A stretch of DNA of 64,000 bases from Calothrix sp. PCC 7103. GTDB taxonomy: Bacteria; Cyanobacteriota; Cyanobacteriia; Cyanobacteriales; Nostocaceae. Shown piece by piece: positions 1 through 7,154 of this stretch. Both the position numbers and the translations under genes were made by a program. The notes under the pieces were generated by a model, which was not told the origin of the DNA, ran no database searches, and was given only the letters and a program-made list of their open reading frames with translations. Positions within the stretch are counted from its first letter, which is position 1; every line of letters begins with the position of its first letter. The stretch covers positions 8,401,481-8,465,480 of the forward strand of contig NZ_KB217478.1 in assembly GCF_000331305.1 (NCBI RefSeq), read 5' to 3'.

Positions 1-222
1 CAACCTATTTGATATTCTATCTCCTAAACCAAACTTATAAGACTTGTTTAGACCATTGAGAATAGGAATATACCAAATGATGAAATCAAACGTTTTTTGA
101 ATAATACTTAACTCATCTTTATCCTCTAGCAAATCATTCTCTAAAAAATCATCATCTACAGAATCATCCATTGAAAATTCATCCATATACACCCGGTTAA
201 ATGACATTTTTGTAACCGACAT
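1..222 (-). CDS. avd: Avd-like four-helix-bundle protein of a diversity-generating retroelement (partial, cut by window edge)
   Basis: Reading leftward from an ATG at 222 (second in-frame ATG at 207) the frame is open to base 1, giving about 74 residues. After an acidic leader it contains [18 protein letters not shown] and then YKFGLGDRI. These are the hallmarks I recall for Avd, the basic four-helix-bundle partner of DGR reverse transcriptases ('xxLGDRI' in helix 2). Avd binds the reverse transcriptase and template RNA during mutagenic retrohoming. The missing C-terminus should hold the remaining helices. It lies on the same strand as, and downstream of, the FGE-domain gene whose 3' end looks like a DGR variable region. 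The alternative is an unrelated four-helix-bundle protein (the 23S rRNA intervening-sequence type). No strong ribosome binding site is visible, so the start is uncertain. Confidence 0.62.
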   Translation of the reverse strand, partial: MSVTKMSFNRVYMDEFSMDDSVDDDFLENDLLEDKDELSIIQKTFDFIIWYIPILNGLNKSYKFGLGDRISNRL

Positions 223-1109
223 TCACATCATATAACCCAAAAATCTCAACACAAACATCGTGAAATATTTTGATATATTATATAAAATTTCGCAATGTAA
301 AGTATGAATATATATTACTTTTTGTAATTATTTGAAAATCAAACTATTTTGGCTCAGAGTTTTTAAAAACTTTAATATTATTCAATCATATTAAACTATA
401 AAATCAGATTTTTGCAACATGTATTACTGTCAATATAGTACCCAATTGTGTGTATAAGCCTTATTGTTGCTGTATCAGTTTTATCTGTTTTCCGTTGAAA
501 GTGGGACAGGCTGCGATTCCTATGCCACAAAAGTTTCACTAAATGATTCTGTGTAAATGAAATAATTGTCTGCTTTGCAGCAAGCTTAGAAATTATAAAA
601 AATTGGTTGCGGCAAAAACGCGATAGGGAGCGTCTCTACAACAATAAATAAAGATATAGACACTTAATATTTTGAATGTAGTGTTTCTGTATAATGCCAA
701 TATTCCTTGTTTAACTTATATCTTGAACCTACACCCTAGAAGGGTAGGGCTATACAAACTAAGCCTGCCTACGCAGGCTAAAAATACTGATTATTCGTCT
801 TGTTGATAAAAAGATGTGTTTATTAATTATTGAAAATCTAAGTATTAATACGTATTATGATTATATATTAAGCTATCCTTTGGGAAAGGCTGCATTTTAC
901 GCATTCAGCTTTACATGTCTTAATATTTCGCTTTAATCCAAATAACCTAGAGATGCAACACAATATATATAGCTTCTCTAAAAAAATAACTTGACAATAA
1001 ACGTTTAAACTTGATATAGTAATATCGGAAAAATAAATTCGGCTCGCTTCGCTCGCAAGAAGGGTAAAAAAATACAGGGTAGAGGGTAAGAGTGTAAAAG
1101 TGTCAAGGG
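223..1109. other. Long AT-rich non-coding stretch between the FGE gene end and avd
   Basis: About 890 bases without a convincing gene. A perfect hairpin with 7-bp arms (AGCCTGC / GCAGGCT) lies at 762-779. A GCTCGCTTCGCTCGC run lies near 1042-1057. A short GGGAGCGTCTCTAC piece near 627-641 resembles one arm of the GTAGAGACGCG hairpin family found elsewhere in the window. No copy of the VR-like sequence (a DGR template repeat) is visible here, so the template is probably to the left of the window. Confidence 0.5.
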
Positions 1110-1236
1110 TTAAAGAATCCACGCCGCACCACCACACACCACCCGAAAACCGAAGTGGAAGTAATCGAGGCCGGGAGTGTTCCTGCTGCGATAAGCAGAA
1201 CGGCAGTAACGCGGATAGTTGCTCCACGAACCACCG
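1110..1236 (-). other. Candidate DGR variable region (VR) at the 3' end of the FGE-sulfatase domain
   Basis: The last ~42 codons before the stop encode LRGGSW, then CRSAYR, then GFRVVCGGAAWIL, the C-terminal core of an FGE/C-type-lectin fold. At the 14 positions where DGR targets usually have template-encoded Asn (for example 1223-1215, 1208-1206, 1193-1191, 1187-1185, 1181-1176 and 1169-1152) the codons read AGC, AAC, TAT, TAC, TAT, AGC, AAC, ACT, CTC, GAT, TAC, TTC, CAC, TTC. All 14 end in C or T, as expected if AAC/AAT template codons were randomised only at their adenines. The G-rich block after GFRVV (about 1115-1150) is where an IMH element would sit. The template repeat is not in the window, so this is inference from codon pattern plus the adjacent Avd-like gene. 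Confidence 0.6.
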
Positions 1237-1445
1237 CGCAGCAGTTTTTGATTACCATTATCAATTTTTAATTCTGTATTTTCCCTTGCTCCGGCATTGT
1301 CATAATTAGGTTTGGCTGAATAATTATCGGCACACCATTCCCAAACATTGCCATGCATATCATATAAACCGAAATGGTTAGGAGGAAAAATCCCTACTGT
1401 AGTAGTTTTTTCTCTATCTTCACCTTTCGGAGCATCGGCGTAGGG
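1110..1445 (-). pseudogene. C-terminal part of the FGE-sulfatase domain, downstream of an in-frame stop
   Basis: This segment continues the frame of the upstream gene directly after a TAA at 1446-1448. It reads PYADAPKGEDREKTT, then NHFGLYDMHGNVWEW, then the variable-region tail, ending at a TAA at 1110-1112. This is the normal C-terminal half of a formylglycine-generating-enzyme/sulfatase-modifying-factor domain (DMHGNVWEW, LRGGSW and GFRVV motifs). It could only be made separately from an internal ATG at 1358 (82 residues), which would lack the N-terminal half of the fold. The TAA sits where related proteins usually have a Tyr, so a single substitution (TAT/TAC to TAA) explains it. A sequencing error, read-through, or a decayed gene are the alternatives. 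Confidence 0.7.
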
Positions 1446-3644
1446 TTATCGTGTACAGTCAAAATTCGCTAACTCGCTTGTAATAGTTTCACCAAAATGG
1501 AACGGAGTAATAGTTCCAGCACGGCAGGCGTATTCCCATTCAGCTTCGCTCGGCAGTCGGTAATTACGTCCACTATATTTAGTTAGTCTATCACAAAACT
1601 CTATAGTAGAGTACCATGATATTCGCTCTACTGGCAACTCATCACCTTTAAAACGTGATGGTTCGGGTTTTAATTCACGATTTATTTGTGGTAATGCTGC
1701 AACCGCACGCCATTGTGCCTGAGTAACTGGGTATTTGCCCATGAAAAAGGGTTGAACTGTAACTTCATGCTGCGGACGTTCATTATCTCTACTACCTTCT
1801 TCACCTTCCGGCGCCCCCATTAAAAATGTACCACCTGGAATTGCGACCATATCGAGAGTAATTTCATTGCCAAGATTTTCGGTAAAGTATTGTGCAGTTA
1901 GACTTTCGCGGTTAACGATGGCGCCGCGACGGTTGACTGTTACAGTTTCAAAGGAGAATGTTTGTAGTTCTGAAGTACCTCTTTCCAAAGCTATCTCCTG
2001 AAAAGAGAAAGACTTTAATTCTTGCTCTATCTGTTGTTGTAACATTTCTTGCTCCCCGTTCTCTACAAGGGAAGGGGGTAGGGGGGTTACATTCTCCAAT
2101 TCTTCAGCAAATCTCGCATAATCTCCACCCAAGCGCTTTAATATTTTTGTTGTAACTTCTGCAAAAGCTTTCACTTCAGGTTCATTATCTTTAGCAGGCG
2201 CCTTCAATAGTGCCACAAATTCAGATAAAGATTTGCCTAACTGTCCACATATATATTTAGAGACAGCGTTAAACACATCAGCAGAGTCGGAGACAGGCGC
2301 CGAATCTAAGAAAATATTCCGGATTGTGTCATCCATGAAGCTATACTGCACGGTATCTGGATTAGTATCTACTTGAATTTCATCTAGTGGTTTTAATAAT
2401 CCACCTAAAAATACTTCGGCAACATTGACTTGTCGCGAATCGGGTAAAATTGTTTCTTGGATTAAGCGTACTACAGGTAAATTAATTACAGGCGCCGCAG
2501 CGAGTAAGCTTGCGAGTTTGCGCGCTATGGGGGAAGCTGTCATCCGGAAGCGGTGTACTCGGTCTTCTGGGTTTATATTAGTAGTTGACGGCTGACGGTT
2601 AGTTGATAGTTTTGGTTTTTTTGGTTCTTGGGCAAAAACAAAACCTGGTGCTGTTGCATCGCTTTTCCCCGCTACTACTTGACTCCATATCAAAGCTACT
2701 TCTGGTTCCAGAGTTAAAACGGGGACTTTAACACCAGTTTCAAGATTAATATCTTTCCATAATAAAAGTTCTTTGATTAATAAATGCTGGTTAGCTACAC
2801 CAGGTGCCAAACTTCCTAAACGTACCGAGGCGCCTGCATTTAATCCTGTTCTTGACCATAACCATTGTGGTAACATTTGGATAATTGCCACTGGTTGTGC
2901 AGTTGCCCAAAGTTTTAATACAGAAGTGACGGTATTATCACGCCAATAACCTGTAACGCAATCGCTAACAACTAAAATTAAACGGCGCCCGGTTGTATCA
3001 ATTAATTCGCGTGGACTTGCAAGTCGCTGTGTATTATCGTTTATTCCGGGACGAAGTAATATTTCTTCTGCATTAACTACTAAACTCCAAGTTCGTACAT
3101 CCCGAAACACGCCATAATGTTCTAAAAGTCGCTTTAGTTCGCCAATTGTGTGGCGCCAAATTAGCATAGATTTGCTTTCATCTATAACCAAAGCTAAATC
3201 TAACCAAGGTTCTGGTTCTGGTTTAAAGATGGGGACAATAATTCTTTGGTTCGCAAAATAATCTACGGTGGCAGTTTCGTCTAATATGATGTTTCTATTG
3301 GAAGCAACACGACGCATTAAAGGACGCAGTGACTGGGCAAGTGTTAGAGGTGTACGTAGCGAGGGTGCATCTGGTATACGAAAAGGTATCGCGTTGCCTG
3401 TATTGTCCGAGGGTGAAGAATAAACTTTTGCTGTGGGAACTTCGGGAAGATTTGAGGAGATATTAATATTGGTGGAAGCTACATCTGATTCTTTAGTTTC
3501 AGGTGGTATTATTGTTTGTGGAGGAGGGGTAACAATATTTGAACCAATTTCTTGACGTTGCGAACTTAACCAGAGAATATCAGCAATTTCTTCTGGCGTT
3601 AATTCTAAATCATCACCCAATACCGTAATTAATTTATCAATCAT
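1446..3644 (-). CDS. vWA-like (SAV_2336-type N-terminus) plus FGE-sulfatase domain protein, truncated by an in-frame TAA
   Basis: A 732-residue product. Residues ~1-30 look like a small helical cap. A vWA-like domain follows from ~145 with the MIDAS-type motif DESKSM (Asp155, Ser157, Ser159). A helical middle (~350-580) leads to an FGE/sulfatase-modifying domain from ~595 (VAIPGGTFLMG, RPQHEVTV, MGKYPVTQAQW, ERISWYSTIEFC, RLPSEAEWEYACRAG). The domain stops early at ANFDCTR followed by TAA, and the remaining third continues in the same frame to 1110. MoxR ends 95 bases upstream. vWA plus MoxR is a recognised chaperone-like pair in which MoxR is thought to act through the vWA partner, and here the FGE tail probably serves as a ligand-binding surface rather than an enzyme. 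Expected full length is ~844 residues. Confidence 0.8.
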   Translation of the reverse strand: MIDKLITVLGDDLELTPEEIADILWLSSQRQEIGSNIVTPPPQTIIPPETKESDVASTNINISSNLPEVPTAKVYSSPSDNTGNAIPFRIPDAPSLRTPLTLAQSLRPLMRRVASNRNIILDETATVDYFANQRIIVPIFKPEPEPWLDLALVIDESKSMLIWRHTIGELKRLLEHYGVFRDVRTWSLVVNAEEILLRPGINDNTQRLASPRELIDTTGRRLILVVSDCVTGYWRDNTVTSVLKLWATAQPVAIIQMLPQWLWSRTGLNAGASVRLGSLAPGVANQHLLIKELLLWKDINLETGVKVPVLTLEPEVALIWSQVVAGKSDATAPGFVFAQEPKKPKLSTNRQPSTTNINPEDRVHRFRMTASPIARKLASLLAAAPVINLPVVRLIQETILPDSRQVNVAEVFLGGLLKPLDEIQVDTNPDTVQYSFMDDTIRNIFLDSAPVSDSADVFNAVSKYICGQLGKSLSEFVALLKAPAKDNEPEVKAFAEVTTKILKRLGGDYARFAEELENVTPLPPSLVENGEQEMLQQQIEQELKSFSFQEIALERGTSELQTFSFETVTVNRRGAIVNRESLTAQYFTENLGNEITLDMVAIPGGTFLMGAPEGEEGSRDNERPQHEVTVQPFFMGKYPVTQAQWRAVAALPQINRELKPEPSRFKGDELPVERISWYSTIEFCDRLTKYSGRNYRLPSEAEWEYACRAGTITPFHFGETITSELANFDCTR

Positions 3645-3663
3645 TTCTCATCAAACCTGTTTT

Positions 3664-3736
3664 TCCCTCTCTGTGTTCTCTGCGTCTCTGTGGTGAACAC
3701 TTCTGATTTTACCACAGAGGCACAGAGGGCGCAGAG
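3664..3736. repeat. Dispersed inverted repeat between the MoxR and FGE genes
   Basis: CTCTGTGTTCTCTGCGTCTC and its imperfect complement (CACAGAGG, then GAGGGCGCAGAGGAG) face each other around a short spacer, forming a long hairpin. Related pieces occur at 22830-22860 and 47640-47670, so this is a genome-wide intergenic repeat rather than a gene-specific terminator. It could still attenuate the vWA-FGE transcript. Confidence 0.6.
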
Positions 3737-3739
3737 GAG

Positions 3740-4645
3740 TTATATGGTGTTTAAACGTTTTAATAATAATTCTTTCAGGGATTCTTCATCGTCATCATTT
3801 ATATTGGCGCCACGTGTAAGAATATAAATGGTGTTGAGTAACTGGTCTGTCGCACGTTCGACTGATTCGTTGTTACCTGGTAGAAAATCTTTGATTAATT
3901 GATTTATTTTTGCTTCTGAGTCCTTAAATAATTCATTACCAAAGTGTGCTTTGACTATTTCTAAGAGCGCTTCTTCTTTGGGGTCTGGCATTGTTAAGCG
4001 TAAACACCTACGTTTAAATGCGGGTGGAAAGTCCCGTTCTCCGTTGCTGGTCATGATAATGATGGGAAAAGCATAACAGCGAACTCGACCTGTGATATCA
4101 ACATCAATATCTTGGTCTTGCGTGGCAACTTTAAATAGTTTATTTGCATTATCTTGATTCTTTTTACTTTTGGCACGTCGGACTAGTTCTGGAATTTCAA
4201 ATTCTCCTTCTTCAAAAATATTCAATAAATCGTTAGGGAGATTAATATCGCTTTTATCGATTTCATCAATGAGTAAAACCCTCGGTAGCAACGACGGTAA
4301 AAAAGCAGTTCCCAAGGCGCCTAATGTAATATAATTACCAATATCCAGTTCTTCTTCTTGTTTATCATCTTGAAGACGGGCTATAGCATCATAGCGATAA
4401 AGTCCTTCCTGTAAAGTGGAACGTGCAGTAATTGCCCAAGTTAGTACAGAACCTAAATTTAACTCACGCGCGATAGCATAAGCCAAAGTAGTTTTACCAG
4501 AACCCGGTTTACCTGTAACGAGTAACGGTCTACGTAAATAAATCGCAGCATTCACAGCATTTATTATATCCGGCGCCGCAGAACCAAGGCGAAAGTTTTC
4601 ACCGCGTCTTTTATCTCGTTCTTTCGTTTCGGCAATTTTCAACAT
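3740..4645 (-). CDS. MoxR-type AAA+ ATPase of the conflict locus (N-terminus apparently frameshifted)
   Basis: 301 residues from the first in-frame ATG. Walker A is TGKPGSGKTTLAY and Walker B is VLLIDEIDKSD. Sensor and arginine-finger regions (TSNGERDFPPAFKRRC) are intact, as is the NAAIYLRRPLLVTGKPG context typical of the cyanobacterial MoxR proteins that accompany vWA and VMAP genes. Known role of the family: ATP-driven remodelling of vWA-domain partners. The reading frame stays open upstream to about 4745 (SPPPWRNFGKPEDVP), and a natural start with a matching N-terminus (MTDKTDWRLFQGTGE) lies in another frame at 4806. An indel near 4715-4760 has therefore probably separated the first ~50 residues. 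The AAA core is unaffected, so a shortened protein could still be made from 4645. Confidence 0.85.
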   Translation of the reverse strand: MLKIAETKERDKRRGENFRLGSAAPDIINAVNAAIYLRRPLLVTGKPGSGKTTLAYAIARELNLGSVLTWAITARSTLQEGLYRYDAIARLQDDKQEEELDIGNYITLGALGTAFLPSLLPRVLLIDEIDKSDINLPNDLLNIFEEGEFEIPELVRRAKSKKNQDNANKLFKVATQDQDIDVDITGRVRCYAFPIIIMTSNGERDFPPAFKRRCLRLTMPDPKEEALLEIVKAHFGNELFKDSEAKINQLIKDFLPGNNESVERATDQLLNTIYILTRGANINDDDEESLKELLLKRLNTI

Positions 4646-4806
4646 ATCTTGCCAGCGTTCATCGATACCATCAGCATTGACTGGAACATCCTCTGGTTTG
4701 CCAAAATTTCGCCAAGGAGGAGGGGAGAGGGACTTAAGTTTATGTTCTCACCCTGTTGTAGTTCTCCTGTACCCTGAAAAAGGCGCCAGTCTGTCTTATC
4801 TGTCAT
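4646..4806 (-). pseudogene. Out-of-frame N-terminal segment of the MoxR gene
   Basis: An ATG at 4806 begins MTDKTDWRLFQGTGELQQGE, the usual opening of these MoxR proteins. The frame then runs into LSPSPLLLGEIL and stops near codon 54, whereas the sense continuation PPPWRNFGKPEDVP is in the 4645 frame. The junction lies in a CT-rich tract (CCCTCTCCCCTCCTCC on the coding strand, around 4714-4730), a plausible slippage site. Confidence 0.55.
4780..4795. repeat. Left copy of a 16-bp direct repeat flanking the toxin-antitoxin pair
   Basis: AAGGCGCCAGTCTGTC occurs here and, in the same orientation, at 5395-5410. Read on the minus strand it encodes the start of MoxR (ACAGACTGGCGCC = TDWR). The toxin-antitoxin genes lie exactly between the copies, which suggests insertion with duplication of the MoxR 5' end. 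Confidence 0.6.
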
Positions 4807-4840
4807 AATAGATTAATTCCTTATAAGCATTACAGATAAT

Positions 4841-5053
4841 ATGAAAGCATATGAATTCCCTACCCAACTAACTGCCGAAGGCAAAATTGAACTACCAAAT
4901 CAGATTTTGCAACACTTATCGCAAAATCAGCAACTTAAAGTTATTATCATGGTCAGCGAGGACTCGGAATCAGATGAAGCTTGGCACCGTCTTGCTAGTG
5001 AGCAATTACTCAAAGGCTACAGTGAAGAAGATGCTATCTACGACACTATATAA
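4841..5053 (+). CDS. Antitoxin-like protein paired with a MazF-type toxin
   Basis: 70 residues beginning MKAYEFPTQLTAEGKIELP, the AbrB/MazE-like or Phd-like antitoxin style common in cyanobacteria. It ends in an acidic helical tail (SEEDAIYDTI) of the kind that wraps the toxin. Its stop is three bases before the toxin ATG, so the two are surely co-transcribed. It is divergent from the MoxR start and on the opposite strand to the whole conflict locus, which supports a separate origin. Antitoxins of this type normally repress their own promoter, which here would lie in 4807-4840. Confidence 0.72.
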   Translation: MKAYEFPTQLTAEGKIELPNQILQHLSQNQQLKVIIMVSEDSESDEAWHRLASEQLLKGYSEEDAIYDTI

Positions 5054-5056
5054 ACA

Positions 5057-5386
5057 ATGCAAAACTATCAACCAGGTTCTGTAGTCTTACTAGCATTGCC
5101 CTTTTCGGATACTGCTACATTTAAATTTCGTCCAGCCTTAGTGCTTTTAGACACAGGAGATGATGATCTTGTAGTATCACGCATAACTAGCCAAATGCTT
5201 CAAACTGCTTTTGATATTGAAATTACTGAATGGCAGCAAGCAGGTTTAATGCGTCCATCAGTAGTTAGATTACATAAAGTGAATACAGTAGAAAAAAGTT
5301 TGATAAACCGCCAATTGGGAACTTTACAGCCAAACGATTGGCAGCAAGTTCGTCAAAGTATCCAACAATTATGGTTATCGATTTGA
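5057..5386 (+). CDS. MazF/PemK-family endoribonuclease toxin
   Basis: 109 residues. The N-terminus YQPGSVVLLALPFSDTATFKFRPALVLLD matches the PemK/MazF fold (GDVVLVxFPFxDxxxxKxRPALVL). It continues with VVSRITSQ and AGLMRPSVVRLHKVNTVEKSLI, which resembles the conserved GL.KPS.vr..ki.tl motif. Known family role: cleavage of mRNA to arrest growth until the antitoxin neutralises it. The pair sits inside the conflict locus between MoxR and the VMAP gene and could act as a retention module or an additional abortive effector. Length and motifs look intact. Confidence 0.85.
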   Translation: MQNYQPGSVVLLALPFSDTATFKFRPALVLLDTGDDDLVVSRITSQMLQTAFDIEITEWQQAGLMRPSVVRLHKVNTVEKSLINRQLGTLQPNDWQQVRQSIQQLWLSI

Positions 5387-5394
5387 CATAAAAT

Positions 5395-5425
5395 AAGGCG
5401 CCAGTCTGTCATGATACACTCCTAA
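5395..5425 (-). pseudogene. Remnant of a MoxR gene start (right copy of the direct repeat)
   Basis: On the minus strand an AGGAGTG ribosome binding site is followed by ATGACAGACTGGCGCCTT, which encodes MTDWRL before the sequence diverges into the toxin's end. It duplicates the MoxR N-terminus at 4806 and has the better ribosome binding site, so this was plausibly the original MoxR start before the toxin-antitoxin pair entered. Confidence 0.45.
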
Positions 5426-5470
5426 ATAGTACATTTGCTGGTAGTAAGCGCAAAGAATGCTGATCCCATT

Positions 5471-7009
5471 TTAAAATCCCGTCTCTACAAAGTCTTGATT
5501 CTCCGGCATCAAACCAAATGGTAATCGATAAGGATTATCACATAAAAAGCCGATATGATACCCTAAGTAATTAACTCTATCTTGTTCAGCATATGCAACT
5601 TTACGAAGCTTCCACACAGATTCAAAAAAATAATTAAAATTTCTTAAATATTTTACAGTCAAGAAACTATCAAATTTATCTATATCGATTAAATTATCGC
5701 ACCTTGCCCATAAAGATATTGGAACACCTGCTCTTAAAAGAGTCTGAAAAAACTTGATTTGCTCTACATCTGAGTTTGGTAAACAGTTCACTTTTATAAC
5801 AAATTTTTCCTCAAAAAGCCAACTATTTTCTAATTCATCCCAATTGTAGTTATCTACTTTAGAAAGTGACTCAAATCTATTTTTAATATCTTGTTCATTT
5901 ATACTACTTCCTAAAAATTCTTCTACCACATCCCATCTTTGGTATAACCTATTCAAATATTCTTCATCATCTGTCGAAAAACGTTCTAGAGAGCGCACAA
6001 TAAAAGAATTCTCACGCCCAATATGTTTTATTTCATTACCATAAATTATTTCGTCAAACTCTATACCTTTGTTTAGGTATTGAAACGGTAAAAATACCTC
6101 AATTGTTAAATTATACTTTTTTCCTTTCAACTTTTTTCGACTTTCTATAATTAAACTATATATATTATCTGCAATTTTTGTAAATAAGCAATTTAAATTT
6201 GTTTGAGTGTTTACTAATTCAATTTTTATACGCGCCACTTGCTTATCTTTTGATTGATAATCAGGTATTAATTCTGCTTCTAAAGAAACTTTATTTTTAT
6301 CTATAGGTGTGACTATAATCATTAAATACGATTGTAAAGTCGGTTGAAAAAAACGAACAAATTTATTAGATTGAGAATATGTTGGTAATTTTATATTAAG
6401 CTGTTTTGCTACAGTTTCTACCCAGCCATTTAACTTGTTTTGATAAGGTTGTTGAACATATAAAGCTAAACGTTCGGCAAATTCAACTATAGTTGGCGCC
6501 TGTTTATCGTTGTATGGACACTTTTGTAATAAAATATTTTTTAAGCTAGGTATATCTAATTTAGTTAATTCGGGATAGGCGCCTAACACATCTTGATTTT
6601 TACTAATATTCTCTAAAGTGCAGCGGCAAGCATCGGTGATTAAATCTATATGTATCTCAACAAGTATTGAGCATATTTCTTTCCAATACTGTTCTGGAAA
6701 TAAGTTAAAATTGTTGGAAATATTCGCACAATCGAATATTGTTTGTCTATTTTTTACAAACTCTTTTAGTTTGGGGTTATTCGGATTCTCGTCATATGCA
6801 GCTTTAATAAGTATATCTACTTTATCATTTGATTCTGCCCAATCAATTAGTTTAAAAACGATATCCTCTAAGTCTTCACCGAATGCTATTTCGTCAATAT
6901 TGTGACTTAAATCTGATTCGACAACAAGCCTATTTAATTTGGCTTTACTGGGATACGCATCTGTCAGAGCTTTTCGTAACTCTTTTTTCTTAGAACCCGA
7001 TAGTGTCAT
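5471..7009 (-). CDS. EAD1-VMAP protein (effector-associated domain plus vWA-MoxR-associated protein)
   Basis: 512 residues. The first ~88 (LSGSKKKELRKALTDAYPS, FGEDLEDIVFKLIDWAE, AAYDENPNN) form an effector-associated domain 1 (EAD1), closely matching the N-terminus of the TIR protein next door. The rest resembles VMAP proteins: a middle region ~105-200 and a C-terminal domain ~370-512 ending in the characteristic CDNPYRLPFG (VMAP-C). In published ternary conflict systems, VMAP is the third component beside vWA and MoxR, and EADs recruit effectors by homotypic contact. This gene is 145 bases downstream of the EAD1-TIR gene and upstream of MoxR on the same strand. I infer it bridges the MoxR/vWA-FGE sensor to the TIR effector. 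No protease or nuclease motif was recognised. Confidence 0.8.
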   Translation of the reverse strand: MTLSGSKKKELRKALTDAYPSKAKLNRLVVESDLSHNIDEIAFGEDLEDIVFKLIDWAESNDKVDILIKAAYDENPNNPKLKEFVKNRQTIFDCANISNNFNLFPEQYWKEICSILVEIHIDLITDACRCTLENISKNQDVLGAYPELTKLDIPSLKNILLQKCPYNDKQAPTIVEFAERLALYVQQPYQNKLNGWVETVAKQLNIKLPTYSQSNKFVRFFQPTLQSYLMIIVTPIDKNKVSLEAELIPDYQSKDKQVARIKIELVNTQTNLNCLFTKIADNIYSLIIESRKKLKGKKYNLTIEVFLPFQYLNKGIEFDEIIYGNEIKHIGRENSFIVRSLERFSTDDEEYLNRLYQRWDVVEEFLGSSINEQDIKNRFESLSKVDNYNWDELENSWLFEEKFVIKVNCLPNSDVEQIKFFQTLLRAGVPISLWARCDNLIDIDKFDSFLTVKYLRNFNYFFESVWKLRKVAYAEQDRVNYLGYHIGFLCDNPYRLPFGLMPENQDFVETGF

Positions 7010-7154
7010 AGTGGATAAAAATATAATCGAGTTTACCAGTATTGCTACTGTGTAATATCAGTCGCTATATATCTAATTTAGATACTTGCCCTACCGCTTC
7101 TTTTCCGGATTATATCAGAATTTTCGTTTACTCTGTTTCCACATGAAGGCGCCC

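Noticed and set aside
225..1109. Template repeat (TR) of the DGR inside the window
   Set aside because: No sequence resembling the LRGGSW...GFRVV coding block with Asn codons is present between the FGE gene and avd, so the TR is expected left of the window.
868..1227. 119-codon minus-strand frame overlapping the variable region
   Set aside because: It is out of frame with the FGE domain, of low complexity and unlike any protein family; the FGE reading of the same DNA is clear.
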